Source of the DNA: Tetrapyrgos nigripes
Lineage: Eukaryota; Basidiomycota; Agaricomycetes; Agaricales; Campanellaceae
Direction of reading: 5' to 3'
Assembly (NCBI GenBank): GCA_013368315.1
Contig: JAACJM010000097.1
Coordinates: forward strand, 245,594-309,593
DNA: 64,000 nucleotides
Each line of letters starts with the position of its first letter. Position 1 is the stretch's first letter. Made by a program: the position numbers and the translations under genes. The notes beneath the pieces are model-generated. The model saw nothing but the letters and a program-made list of their open reading frames with translations. It did no database searches and had not been told where the DNA came from. Below are positions 1 to 10,887 of this stretch, one piece after another.

Positions 1-207
1 ATACATATCTATCATAGTACTTAGAATGAGTTGTTTCTCCATCCATAAGCACTTAATGTTATTGTACTGTTGTTTTCTAGTCCTGCTAGGTCTTAACTAG
101 CAGTTCAGGGCTCACCCTAGTCCTCTTATTCCCTTAAAAGAATGTCAAAAAACTGATATTATGGACCAAAATCTAAGTATGTATACGGTGATTCTGTACA
201 GCATATC
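1..207. repeat. Partial copy of a dispersed repeat end, shared with 59906-60110
   Basis: The first 207 bases closely match 59906-60110 in the same orientation, with scattered substitutions and small indels. The match starts at the window edge, so the element continues to the left, and it stops near 207. There is no coding signal. On the minus strand the copy contains TGTTAAGGGAATAAGAGG, which could be an LTR start, but no partner LTR or target duplication is visible. It is best read as the end of an old LTR-type or unclassified element. Confidence 0.75.
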
Positions 208-1665
208 ACTGAGCTAGTTGCATTTTTCATCTTCATTTAGCGCTCAGTTTATACCCCAGTTTCGTTTTGTACTTGTTAGTGTATCACCACAACCAGACAC
301 CCACATATCCCCTCCTCACATTTTCCCTACTTCCTACTACCTTCTGATCCTCTGTGTTACACCCCTTTTACATCCTTTTACCCTTATCCCCCATCTGAGC
401 TAGTCTCTGTCCAGTTGAAGTGGTACTCCACCTTGCCTTGACTTTGATTACACTTCCTTTACTTCTTCTTTGAAGATTTGGTTTGTCTAGATCTATTGTG
501 AGAGCTTTAGCGTCTTCCTACCCCTGAACTACACACCTCGTCTTGAGTGGAAGGTTGTTGTTGGTTGAGTCATTTGCCTTCGACCCCATGCTCAGTGTCT
601 CATCATCATCTGTCTTACTGTTGCTCTGTCTACGTCTACTGTTTGAGCCAAGTGTGTGCTCTACTTGTTTCAATCAAGTGATCTCAGGGTGCAAGACTCT
701 GAATTCACTTGCATATGGGCCCCACATGCTTCATACTATCTAGGAGGTTGTGCAAATGCAAATCTGACTACAGAAGATACTCAAATGAAAAGGAACAAGG
801 TGAAGGATTATGTATATTATATGGAGGCAGAATAACTTGGAATAATCAACAGAAGCAAGACAGGAGTAAAACTAAGTAAAAGCCTGAACATGTTATGGAG
901 ACAAACTGTATGATTGATCGACAATCAGGAATTTGGACATGTATCTACCATGTCATGATTAGACAAGGTTTTTCTGAGATCAGAGGTTACTAGAGTAGAG
1001 AAAGGAAAGTGATTGATTGACAGTAAACATGCCATTGCACTTATGATGGTCAGCATTGAAGCACGAAGAAAAGAAAGGAAAGTCATATGTATGTAAGTCA
1101 AAGTACATAAATAACAATACAGGATCAAAAACAAACATGAGAATGATCATGAGTGAGTATGAGTATGAGTACAAGTTGAAGTACAACAGGTAACAAGTAA
1201 CAAGTGGTGGAACTGTAGATGAAAAGAAATGAAGATACAGAAGAACTCAAGGGAGAAAAGAAATAAAGCCAAAAAGAGATGGAGAAATAAAAGAAATAGG
1301 AAAAATAAAGCTGTCAAATGGTCAAACAAGCTTGAATGTGTGAGCATCTATATGAGCTCATCACAAGTGTTGGGGGAGAAAAACAATGAAAGCAAAGGTA
1401 GTCATGTTATCACTCAAACAGCTCTATCAATCCACTCCTGTACCATAACCCTTTCTTCTGTCCTTGCATGTACACCTCCCCCATTTTCTCCCTAACTCCT
1501 ATTATTCCTCGACGTTCTCCCTGACCTTGAAGATCTTCCACTGGCACCACTTCTAGCACTTTGCACATCAGCATCAGTCCAACTATCCCCATCTTCATGG
1601 ATATAATGAACATTGTCACTGTCATTGTTGTCTACAGTATGCACAGTCACTGAATGGGAAGACCT
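208..1665. other. Intergenic region without a supported gene
   Basis: Open frames here are short, overlapping and of biased composition. Around 1140-1180 there is a short GAGTATGAGTAT-type simple repeat. About 1500-1660, read on the minus strand, gives a Ser/Arg/Asp-rich frame just downstream of the DUF6699 stop; it could be a 3' UTR or an unrecognised terminal exon. Nothing else is supportable. Confidence 0.5.
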
Positions 1666-4600
1666 TCATGCCATACGAGGTGGTGCCATACTCAATGCAA
1701 GAGTTGGTGTTATTGAAGTGGCTGTTGCTGTGGAGAGAGGTCTTGAGCTTGGAGCTTGGGATGGAGCTGCTCCACCAGAGGCAGTACCACCAACAGACAG
1801 CTGAACCTCGATACCCCCCTGTTCTCTATCTGCCCTTGACAACACATGTCTTCTCCCATCCCTACTACTACTATGTACCCTTCTCTCCTCCTCCTCCCTA
1901 TGCTGCCTCTCCACCATCTGCTGCCTCTCCTCAAGAATCCTTGCCTCCTGCGTCGTTGGCAAATTATACCATTCATAAGTACACCAAGGTAACTCATCCA
2001 CTTTCTTTGTTATCCCTTCTGGTTTCACCACTGCAGTTGAAGCAGCTACACCTCCTCCAGGATTCGTTGCATTACTCAGACCCATTAAAGCTTTTCTCTG
2101 ATTGGAGATGTACACTCCTACTTCTCTCATTCCTTCTATTTCTTTCATACCACCCCAACAGCCTTCACCACCTAATAAATCAATCTTGCGCATTCCCTCA
2201 CCTAAGACAACACCTGGTACACCTGGAGAACGAGATCGATTGAAGCGGTAGGCACGGGCAACAACTTGTTTCCTCCAAGAAGTCAAAATCCCAAACACAG
2301 ATTGGGAAGTACGAGAGTATAAAGCTTGAGAAAGAGATTCGACAATATCTCCACAAGTAACACCCACATCAGGGTTAGATGCATTGATAGTAACTGTAAA
2401 GGGAAGATGTGCAGCCGAACGAGTAGATGGGATAAGTGTAAGGGAAGTCACTCGAGGAAATGTAGCTGGATCTGCTCGACCTTGAGACCAAGAAACATTA
2501 GGTGGGTCATCGGAGTGTTGACACATTGCACTTGAGAAGAGTAAATTCCATTTAAGGTATGGGTTGGCCCTGTTGGTTTCAAGTTCAGAAGGGGGAGCAA
2601 GGAGAGGGTTGAGGATGGGTAAGACACCGAGGATGGATAGTTGGAGGGGAGTGAGGACTGGGCCATAGCCGGGTCCAGCAGTGAATGGGGGGAGACGGTC
2701 GCCTGTTGAGCCTGTGAGACGAGAGGAAGGGTGGAGGGAGTGGAGGGTTTCAGCCATTTGACCTCCAGCAGGCAACATAGCACTACCCACAAATGGCGTA
2801 GGTGCAAAATCAGGATATCTTCCCATAAACTCTACATTGACATTAGATTGTAAAGGTTTTGGTGCGATATTCAATACAAGAGTTGGTGTTATTGAAGTGG
2901 CTGTTGCTGTGGAGAGTGGTCTTGAGCTTGGAGCTTGGGATGGAGTTGCTCTACCAGAGGCAGTACCACCAGTGGACGGCTGAACCTCAATACCCCCCCA
3001 TTCCCTATCTGCCCTTGACAACACATGTATTCTTCCATCTCTACTATGCTCCCCCTCCTCCCTCACTCTCTGCTTACCCTCCTTCCTATGCTCCCTCTCC
3101 ACCATCTGCTGCCTCTCCTCAAGAACCCTTGCCTCCTCCTGTGTCATCGGATAACTTGTCAAATTATACCATTCATAAGTACACCAAGGTAACTCATCCG
3201 CTCTCTTTGTTATCCCTTCTGGTTTCACCACTGCTGCTGCAGCAGCTACACCTCCTCCAGGATTCATCACATTATTCAGATCCATTAAAGCTTTTCGCTG
3301 ATTGGAGATGTACAATCCTACTTCTCTCATGCCCTCTATTTCTTTCATACCACCCCAACAGCCTTCACTGCCTAATAAATCAATCCGACGCATTCCTTTG
3401 CCTAAGACACCACCTGGTACACCAGGAGAACGAGATCGGTTGAAGTGATAGGCACGGGTGACGACTTCTTTCCTCCGAGAAGTTAAAATCATAAACACAG
3501 ATTGGGAAGTATGAGAGTATAAAGCTTGAGAAAGAGATTCAACAATATCTCCACAAGTAACACCCACATCAGGGTTAGATGCATTGATAGTAACCATAAA
3601 TGGAAGATGTGCAGCTGAATGAGTAGATGGGATAAGTGTAAGGGAAGTCACTCGAGGAAATGTAGCTGGATCTGCTCGACCTTGAGACCAAGAAACATTA
3701 GGTGGGTCATCAGAGCGTTGACACATTGCACTTGAGAAGAGTAAATTCCATTTAAGGTATGGGTTGGTTTTGTTGGTTTCAAGTTCAGAAGGGGGAGCGA
3801 GGAGAGGGTTGAGGATGGGTAAGACACCAAGGATGGATAGTTGGAGGGGAGTGAGGACTGGGCCATAGCCGGGTCCAGCAGTGAATGGGGGGAGATGGTC
3901 ACCTGCTGAGCCTGTGAGACGAGAGGAAGGATAGAGGTAGTCGAGGGTTCCAGCCATTTGACCAAAGGAGAAGGGGCCGGGGGCAGGGGCAGATGGGGCC
4001 ATGCCACCTCCCATGCCACTGCCCATACTGCCCATACCACCCATGCCGCCTCCCATACCACCCATACCACCCATACCACCCATACCACCCCCCATACCTG
4101 GCATTCCACCACCCATACCCATACCCATACCCCCAGGCATGCCTCCCATACCCATACCCCCCATGCCGCCCATAGCCCCGCCCATGCCTGGCATTCCACC
4201 TCCCACACTTCCAGCCATCCTACCCATTCCCATACCAGCTCCCATATACGAAGTCCCCATACCCATACCATCCATTCCCATCCTAGGTGTAGACCAAGGG
4301 GACGACATAGGCGCTTCAAAAGGCGTCATCCCAGGGTATCCACCACTCATTCCACCATCTCCTCCAGCAGGCAACGAATCACTACCCGCAAACAACGTAG
4401 GCGCGAAATTGGGGTATCCTCCCATAAACTCTACATTGACATTAGACGGCAAAGGTGTCCCCCCACCTCCTGGAGGAACATGATTCCTCGGCTCGGGGGG
4501 TATAAAACCGGGTTGAGCTGGCATGGGACTGGATGGCGCCCACTGATTGGATGGATCATAGCCTTGAGGGGGTAGAGAGGATCCGGGACCGAGCCAGGGC

Positions 4601-4701
4601 GCTGGAGTCATTAGTGGGGGGATAAATGGCGGGGTGTCTGCCGTTTTTGGGGGGAACGACAGGGAAAGAGAGAGACTGACAAAACGAGAGGATGTCGCCA
4701 T
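1666..4701 (-). CDS. DUF6699-family protein with two tandem DUF6699 units (1011 aa)
   Basis: A single 1011-residue frame starts at ATG 4701 and ends at TGA 1666. It is Pro/Gly-rich at the N terminus. Two long copies of the same unit follow, at about residues 88-613 and 614-1011; each holds a DUF6699-like core running from an NPYLKWNLLFSS motif through TVTINASNPDVGVTCGDI to RIDLLG. Only the first copy carries a Gly/Met block of about 130 residues (about 115-247, DNA about 3960-4320). Each copy ends with a charged Glu/Arg stretch and a Ser/Thr tail. DUF6699 proteins are common in basidiomycetes and their function is unknown. There is no signal peptide or membrane segment. The start is chosen because it is the first ATG, and the upstream DNA is a compact divergent spacer. 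An extra 3' exon cannot be excluded. Confidence 0.75.
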   Translation of the reverse strand: MATSSRFVSLSLSLSFPPKTADTPPFIPPLMTPAPWLGPGSSLPPQGYDPSNQWAPSSPMPAQPGFIPPEPRNHVPPGGGGTPLPSNVNVEFMGGYPNFAPTLFAGSDSLPAGGDGGMSGGYPGMTPFEAPMSSPWSTPRMGMDGMGMGTSYMGAGMGMGRMAGSVGGGMPGMGGAMGGMGGMGMGGMPGGMGMGMGGGMPGMGGGMGGMGGMGGMGGGMGGMGSMGSGMGGGMAPSAPAPGPFSFGQMAGTLDYLYPSSRLTGSAGDHLPPFTAGPGYGPVLTPLQLSILGVLPILNPLLAPPSELETNKTNPYLKWNLLFSSAMCQRSDDPPNVSWSQGRADPATFPRVTSLTLIPSTHSAAHLPFMVTINASNPDVGVTCGDIVESLSQALYSHTSQSVFMILTSRRKEVVTRAYHFNRSRSPGVPGGVLGKGMRRIDLLGSEGCWGGMKEIEGMREVGLYISNQRKALMDLNNVMNPGGGVAAAAAVVKPEGITKRADELPWCTYEWYNLTSYPMTQEEARVLEERQQMVEREHRKEGKQRVREEGEHSRDGRIHVLSRADREWGGIEVQPSTGGTASGRATPSQAPSSRPLSTATATSITPTLVLNIAPKPLQSNVNVEFMGRYPDFAPTPFVGSAMLPAGGQMAETLHSLHPSSRLTGSTGDRLPPFTAGPGYGPVLTPLQLSILGVLPILNPLLAPPSELETNRANPYLKWNLLFSSAMCQHSDDPPNVSWSQGRADPATFPRVTSLTLIPSTRSAAHLPFTVTINASNPDVGVTCGDIVESLSQALYSRTSQSVFGILTSWRKQVVARAYRFNRSRSPGVPGVVLGEGMRKIDLLGGEGCWGGMKEIEGMREVGVYISNQRKALMGLSNATNPGGGVAASTAVVKPEGITKKVDELPWCTYEWYNLPTTQEARILEERQQMVERQHREEEERRVHSSSRDGRRHVLSRADREQGGIEVQLSVGGTASGGAAPSQAPSSRPLSTATATSITPTLALSMAPPRMA
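1690..2862 (-). repeat. Second copy of intragenic duplication in the DUF6699 gene
   Basis: This stretch aligns with 2866-3957 plus about 4355-4440 through the coding frame. Long runs are nearly identical, for example 2446-2700 against 3646-3900. Differences are mostly single substitutions, plus a few codons lost (SYPM in the first copy is missing here). The Gly/Met-rich DNA at 3960-4320 has no counterpart here, so the duplication was followed by gain or loss of that block. Confidence 0.85.
3960..4320 (-). repeat. Gly/Met-rich minisatellite inside the DUF6699 gene
   Basis: Degenerate CCCATACCACCCATACC-type units encode repeated GMGGMGGM motifs of about 120-130 residues on the minus strand. 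The period is about 6-9 bp with CAT/CCC alternation. It is translated in frame within the first DUF6699 unit. The many open frames on other strands here are by-products of this composition. Confidence 0.85.
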
Positions 4702-5002
4702 GAGGTTTAAACAGCATCAAAGTAAGGTCACGCGTGCCACGTCGCTGGCATAAGTACACCTGAGATATCCGTCGCACCATCCTACCATCCTAGCATCTCC
4801 TAGGCATATCCTGGAAGATGTCCACGACATATCTTCGGGATGACAACTGGCTCTCTCGAAAATGTGAGCTTTGGCCCCTCTCACGACATACCGGCTCTCT
4901 TCCAACTTCGCTGACGCGTGTCGGATGACGGCTTTGCACCTGCTGGAGCGTATGGGACTCAGTGCGAGTGTACCTTCACCGACACTCATGAGTGAGTGTG
5001 TG
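4702..5002. promoter_or_regulatory. Divergent spacer between the DUF6699 gene and the DHHC gene
   Basis: The two host genes point away from each other across this 300-bp spacer. I see no clear TATA box. Earlier exons of the DHHC gene should lie here if it were intact. A CELW-like fragment can be read near 4855-4885 on the plus strand, but no confident exon can be drawn. Confidence 0.35.
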
Positions 5003-5993
5003 AGAGAGCACATCATTGTAGGATATGTAAACGTGCGTGTTAAAGTATGATCGTCACTGTGAGTCTTCCTCCTTTCTTTGTTTCAACGCTGACACGCTTC
5101 TCGTTTCTTTTCTAGTGTAAGTTATCCTTCCCCTCTTCTGCCAACTCAACTTCGTCATCGTTGTAGGGATAAACCAATGCGTTGGGATATACAACGAGAG
5201 ACATTTTATTCTGTTTATGTATGTCCTCTTTCTTTCCCCTTTGTCTCTCTTCTAACGAAACTCTTTCCCCTTCTTTCTTTCCCTTTCTCCTGTAGGGCCT
5301 ACCTCTGGCTCTCAACAGCCCTGTTCGTCCTCCTAGGATACCCTCAGTTCTTCGAGGCGTTGGGATTGAGGAATGAGGTGTGTATCCTATCTGCCTTTTT
5401 GTTTTGCTTACTGATGCCGTTTCTTTCCGTTCTCCTACCTCTCCTTTCATCTGCCTCTCCCTGCGTCTCCCTACCCTACCCTACCCCTGCCCATCTAACT
5501 CTGCTATTCGTCCCATCGCCCACGTCACGTGACACATACCGGGTCTCCCTTCCCCCTTGACCCACCTACCCACCCAAACAATCCCTGACGAAAAGCCCTT
5601 CCCTTCCCACATCCCCCCAATCCTATTCATCCTCTCCTTTATCCTCTCCCCCGTCCTATCCTTCGCGGTCGGGGTTATGTTGATCGTTGCTTTGTGGGCG
5701 GTTATGCGAGGTGGGTTTCTTCTTTACACTATTCTGCATGGGAGAGTGATGGTTCAGAAAGCTGACGATGCTCCAGGCGAAACATCCGTCGAAGCCCAAG
5801 GTAACGAGGTGTATAGGAAGGTCGCGTCGGGGGGAGACGTTTGGGAATGGATATGGTTTAGGGTGAGTTTTTTCCGTGTCCTTCTCCCCATCTTTTCTCG
5901 GAGGTTTTCTTTTCCTTCTAGACGCTGACGTGTATGCACACACAGGAAAATAAAAAATCTGATATTATTTTTTAATATTGGGGAGCATGGATA
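5003..5993 (+). pseudogene. DHHC-type protein S-acyltransferase, degenerate and truncated
   Basis: Several exon-like pieces match the DHHC cysteine-rich core and the membrane half of fungal palmitoyltransferases, which transfer palmitate from acyl-CoA to protein cysteines in internal membranes. In order: HHCRICKRAC at about 5008-5037; a KYDRHC piece at about 5040-5055; NQCVGIYNERHFILF at 5167-5218; AYLWLSTALFVLLGYPQFFEALGL at 5296-5377; and, at 5596-5862, a hydrophobic helix followed by GETSVEAQGNEVYRK. A final KNLILFFNIG piece lies at 5946-5993. Splice sites such as gtatgt/tgtag and gtgtgt/aaaag fit short introns. Decay signs: the catalytic DHHC reads DRHC, a one-base frameshift precedes it, the CPW step is missing, the last exon phase does not fit, and the expected 5' and 3' parts are absent. 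Sequencing indels could explain some frameshifts but not the His-to-Arg change. Confidence 0.72.
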
Positions 5994-7500
5994 GTGAGTA
6001 CCTGTATCCTTTTTGTTGCTTTCTCGCTCTGTGTTCCCCATCCCTGTCCCTTTTCCATGTCCGTTGCTTTTCTTGCTCATCGCCTCGGCCTCAGCCTCCT
6101 TTCGTCTCTTTTTTCGTCGGTTTGTTTTATTGTTACGGTTGACGATGTGCTAACGCTAACTTTTTGTTCCCTGTCTTCCGTTTTTCCTATTTAAATTGAA
6201 CTCGGACCTCAACCTCATGTCGCCCAACTACGCTACGCACCCTTCTCCTCACTCCTCACTACGTCACGTCCCCCATCGACCGACCGACCGTCCAACACTC
6301 GGCACGAAACTCTGTTTTTTGTGATACATGTGATGATACACTGCCGGGGCCATATGACGCTTTGAGCTGTCTCCTTCCTTCCCTCCGAATATGTGGATAG
6401 AGGGATGATTCAGGTGAACTGAGAAGAGCGATGATACCCATAGAATGAAGGAAAAACAAAGGTAAGAAAGATGTACGTACTACATACGTAGAGTATACTC
6501 TGCCAATGCTATTCGTTCAAGAAACTTGAACTTCATGCCTCAAAGTACTGTGTCATCGTGAAACCGTCGGCAAGCCACTGGCAGCTGGCATAGGTTTAAA
6601 GTTCTCATAGTTATTCGCATTTCGACCACCTGGGGCCAGCTCCAAGTTCCAACCATCAAAGTGCCAGGTAATCATCTTGACAAATGTCAGTTGGTTGCGT
6701 AGGTCAAAAGAGCTGTTTTCAGCGAGTAGCTAATAACCAGTCTTCTCGAAGGTAAAAATTTGTTTAGTCTGAATAGTGCATACTGATGTCTGACATGAGT
6801 ATATGCTAAAGAACAATGATCAAAACGAGAAGACGTACTATATCCATCCACTAATGATAGTAGCATATAGTTTCCCTGAGAAATCCATGTCTGTCAACGG
6901 CATTAGTTATGATCCCATACTGACTGGGACTGACCACTGTGGTAGGGCTATTTGCCCTACCTATAGAAACCTCCGTTCAATTGTTATTCGTTCTTACTAT
7001 ATTTGATCTTTCCAAGATCTTTCTCCCTTTTTCTTTAACTCGTCTAATCTGCTGATTCATGCTCTTTATGCCAGAAGTCTTTCTATCGTCTTCCTTCTCC
7101 TTACGGCTAGACCGATTCCGTCTATCCCCAACTCCAAATCATCCGTCCCATCCTTCGCACCAACGCCTTGAACAAGCGTTGTAGGTTGAGGGAACCCACT
7201 GCGTCGTACTATCGTCAGATGGTGTACCGATGAGGCTGGATGTAACGCGTACTTCCTAATACGGACGACTATATAGTTTACATATCTATTCACACGCCTT
7301 CTAGTATATAAGCCACACTCGTAGGACTTAGAATTATCATCTTTTATTCTTAACCACCGCCTGTCGTGCTTGTACCTAGGAACATTTATAAAACCTGTTC
7401 TGGCTTAGGTCTTGAGCATTGGGCTCGGTGAGAATATCTACATATAAACCTTACACTTTTTTAAGCCTTCAGTTATTGTTCTGAAGCTACAAGCCTGGGC
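5994..7500. other. Intergenic region leading into Gypsy-1; probable LTR or leader in the second half
   Basis: About 5994-6540 is pyrimidine-rich with no gene I can support. About 6940-7500 may be the 5' LTR and leader of Gypsy-1: it contains a short inverted repeat (GGTAGGGC, then GCCCTACC at 6941-6962), TATA-like stretches (TATATAAG at about 7304) and it abuts the gag frame. No second LTR is present in the window for comparison, because the 3' end of that element is replaced by copia sequence. Confidence 0.35.
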
Positions 7501-7604
7501 TATTGTCCAGAGATACCTACAACATAGACATTCTGCGCCATATACTACCATTTGCACTATTACAGTGTTACATTCCTCAATTTTTGAGTGTATCTTTACC
7601 TACA

Positions 7605-8745
7605 ATGAGTACTACGAATACCATTTGTACTTCTACACAAGCTCATCTACCCATATATGCAGGGGAAGACGAAGAAAGCCTTATGAGACCGTTGTTGAGT
7701 CCAGCAGTTTGGACACCAAGACAGAATGAAGATAAAACCGCAACTGTGGCCGAAAATACGGATAATCAAAATAATTTGATTAGCCGCCCCAGATATTCGG
7801 GAAGAAGTTTTGATGAAGTAGTAAGCGCTAGGGACCGTTCCAATCGTAAGAACATAGGTACCTCAGCGGAGCATCTTCAAAATGCTGAAGCTGGATCCTC
7901 TTTGAGAGTTGAACCTAATTCAGGATCAAATAGAAAATTTGAAAAATCTAGAAAGGACTCTAGTAGATCTTCACAGCAAGAATCTACTAGAAGTAAAGGC
8001 CGCACAAGCACAAGGGTATCCGCACACGATGAGGACCCTTTGGATGACCAGTCAAGGACTGATGGAAAGGTGACTCACCGAGAATCTAATTCTTTATCAC
8101 CCACGCAGGTCATCAAATACCAGCATGAATTGCGACGACGTGCAATCTTGCAAACGTTACGCATGTCGGATTTACTACGTTATAGTACATCCGAAGTACC
8201 AAACCAAAATGTAATAATCGATTACATTAATGGAAGGGTGTGGCCAGTTGAGGAACCAGAATTGGTATTACCATATCAATTTGTTTCTGCAGCAGAGGCA
8301 GAACCTTACCGTTGACAATACTGCAAACCTGTTGTTGGGAGAAACCAAAACCGGTTTGAACCATTGCAGGAGGATGCACCTGGAGATCCAGACGAACCAG
8401 ATAATTCGGAAAATAGGAAAATTTTATCCCGCCGAGATGACGCTCGGAAAAAAACGGAAATCTTCGCCACAAAAGAAAGGCGAAAGATTGAGTCGTTGGT
8501 TTAAAAACCTAAAGAGGAAATACAATCCGATGCCACCATCAGATCCATCGGATCCGTCAGGTAGTAGTTATAAAAGTTCATCCGATAGCTCATCCGATGA
8601 TACACATCATTCAGGACCATAGCCTCGACATAAGTCTACAACGCCGTATTCGAGTCTTGAAGAATATTTCGAGTATAAACCCTCGCAGTTATCTGAACAA
8701 GAATGCCTAGATAACATTCTTCAAGTGTACGTGGAATTAATACAC
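7605..8745 (+). pseudogene. gag: Gypsy-1 gag, N-terminal part
   Basis: From ATG 7605 a hydrophilic, Ser/Arg-rich frame runs to a TGA at 8315. The same frame continues after the stop with acidic and basic clusters (PLQEDAPGDPDEPDNSENRK), so the stop is probably a point mutation. Further stops and a frameshift occur near 8500-8620. Near 8640-8745 the frame resumes as EEYFEYKPSQLSEQECLDNILQ, which leads into the segment interrupted by the solo LTR. It would form the disordered N-terminal region of the capsid precursor. Identity rests on position and continuity with the downstream gag core. Confidence 0.6.
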
Positions 8746-8751
8746 TACTAC

Positions 8752-9126
8752 TGTTGAAATATATACCTTCCATGTATAGTAACTATGATTCTATATGGAG
8801 TTATTATGAAACTTCTACGTAGCTATAAGTATGCTAGTCCTCCAGGATATTCTCCGGACATTACTCTTATCTTCTACTATGTAGTGATATCTCTGTAGAT
8901 AGCAATATGGCCAATGGCAATATCCTCTTAGTCTCTAGGTATGTCCATGGACAATGTAGATATTAGTAATTACATGCTCTTTATCTAGTATAAAAGCTCT
9001 CTGTAAAGTCGTAGATACTACAGAACAATATCTAGTTCTATCTGCTCTACAAGCTTTCTACTCAGCCCTCTATTTGGTGAGCTCTATTGACTGGTCACCC
9101 TACGCTGAATATTTGCTGCTTCATTA
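8752..9126. mobile_element. Solo LTR (375 bp) in Gypsy-1 gag, TSD ACTAC
   Basis: The insert begins TGTTGAAATATATACC and ends TTCATTA. It is flanked by the direct repeat ACTAC at 8747-8751 and 9127-9131. Deleting the insert plus one repeat joins an open gag frame (ELIHYY then LLDKVPAG). It contains a TATAAAAG box at about 8981, as expected for an LTR promoter, and no internal coding region, so it is a solo LTR left by LTR-LTR recombination. The TGTTGAA start resembles the copia LTR at 20138, but the body differs. Confidence 0.85.
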
Positions 9127-9260
9127 ACTACTTGCTAGATAAAGTACCAGCAGGTAATAGTGGTACTGCCAAAACGCTATTACAATCAATTCCGAAACCC
9201 GAGTACTACCACGGGCAGGATGATATCATCGCATTTGACGAGTGGATACGAAGCTTCATA

Positions 9261-10887
9261 CAGTGGGTCAAAAAATTGTCCACATGTTTCGCATTTTTGG
9301 AAAGATTGCCAATTTAAGCAATACTGAGTAGAGATATTAAAATGTGGTCAGTGATGGGCAGAAAGCCCTTGATAAACGCTACAATATTCTGTCTGTTTTG
9401 TCTTATTTGGCTTAAAACTCATGGAGATATGACTGATTTAAAATGGTATGTCATTTGGACAATTTTTTGACATGCAAGTGAAAATACAGAAAGTGCTAGC
9501 TCAGTACTTGGTATGCCCTCCTTTGGCCTTCAACACAGCCTCAATCCTTCTAGGCATGCTCCTGATCAATTTCTGACAATCTTCTTCTGTGATTTCATCC
9601 CACTTTTCAGCTGCTCTGTCCCATATTTCCCAAACTCCAGAGGGTGCTGTGTCATATCCATTGAGCTTGTGTTTGAGGGTTGTCCAGAGGTGTTCAATGG
9701 GGTTCAGGTCAGGAGATTGAGCAGGCCAGCTCATGCAATGGATGTTGTTGTCTTCAAACCACTTGGTGGCCAGTTTTGACTTGTGTTTAGGATCATTGTC
9801 TTGCTGAAAAATGGCCACCTCTGGATCAACACCCAAAATATCCATGCTCTCCAGAAGGTTGTTCTCCAAAATGTCCACATACTGCTCTGCATTCATCCTG
9901 CCCTCCACCTCTGCCATGTTTCCAACTCCTTCCCACCCCATACATCCCCACACCATGATATTTCCTCCTCCAAATTTGACTGTTTCCACCACATTTCTCA
10001 CTCCCAAGGATTCACCCTTCCTCCCCCACACATACTGCTGTCCATCTGACCCATATCGATTGATTTTAGTCTCATCTGACCAAATAACCCTTTTCCAGTC
10101 ATCCACAGTCCAGTTTCTGTACTTCTGTGCAAAGTTTAAACGAGCCTTCCTGTGAGCTGCAGTGAGTTTGGGCTTATTCTTCGTTTTAGATGTGTCCACA
10201 TCATGCCTGAGAAGGGAATTTCAAATGGTTTGGGTGGAGACAGGTTGGTCAAGGAGGGGATTGATGTTTCTGGCCACTTCTGTAGCATTTTCAGCTTTGC
10301 CAGTGTTGATTTGTTGGATAGCAGCACGTTCATCAGTGGTAGACAGCTTTCTAGGACGCCCTGCTTGATGGTTCTCCTTGTCAGGATACATCTCTTTGGC
10401 CAGAGAAGCAATCTTTGACTTGGATACCCCAGTTTTAGCAGAGATTTCCCTGGATGAAGCAGAAGTTTGGAGGAGAGAGAGGATATTGTCTTTCTGGGTG
10501 GATGTGATGGGTCTCATGATTTGATGAGGGCTATAGAACAACTGGATGCCCTTATATATGGTCCAGCTGGCAGCTATGATATCATTATGATGTAGCCATT
10601 GCATCATTGTACAACTCCACTTATGATGTCATCTATGAGACATCACATAGTTACAATACTGATTTTGAAGTGGCAACTCAAAAAATTGTCCAAATGACAT
10701 ACCATTTTAAATCAATCATATCTCCATGAGTTTTGAGCCAAATAGGACAAATAAAACAGATTATTGTAGCTCTTATCAAGGGCGTTCTGCCCATCACTGA
10801 CCACATTTCAATATCTCTACTCAGTATTGCTTAAATTGGCAATCTTTCCAAAAATGCGAAACATGTGGACAATTTTTTGACCCACTG
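9261..10887 (-). mobile_element. Tc1/mariner element copy A (1627 bp), TSD TA
   Basis: The termini are CAGTGGGTCAAAAAATTGTC and its reverse complement, flanked by TA at 9259-9260 and 10888-10889. The terminal inverted repeats are 210 bp each (9261-9470 and 10678-10887). It is almost identical to copies B, C and D. It is inserted in Gypsy-1 gag, so it is younger than that element. Confidence 0.97.
9501..10517 (-). pseudogene. Tc1-type transposase, copy A, one premature stop
   Basis: The frame is the same as the intact 338-aa transposase of copy B except for a CGA-to-TGA nonsense change near 10218-10221 (Arg between the DNA-binding and catalytic regions) and an E-to-V change near 10010. The DD34E residues are still encoded (SDET, QQDND, PIEHLW). 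The stop separates the HTH part from the catalytic part, so this copy should not make a functional protein. Confidence 0.92.

Noticed and set aside
218..743. Short open frames in the left intergenic region
   Set aside because: Overlapping, under 70 residues, no motif, and next to a repeat end.
3648..4575. Long Pro-, Trp- or His-rich open frames on both strands over 3.6-4.6 kb
   Set aside because: They are shadows of the Gly/Met minisatellite within the DUF6699 gene and have pure low-complexity products.
6540..6745. Possible end of a cytochrome P450 or other enzyme on the minus strand (FVKMITWHFDGWNLEL frame)
   Set aside because: Only about 50 residues with weak resemblance; no heme-binding Cys motif or neighbouring exon could be found.
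9513..10418. Open frames antisense to the Tc1 transposase (also in copies B, C and D)
   Set aside because: They mirror the transposase coding bias, recur identically in all copies and have no conserved domain.
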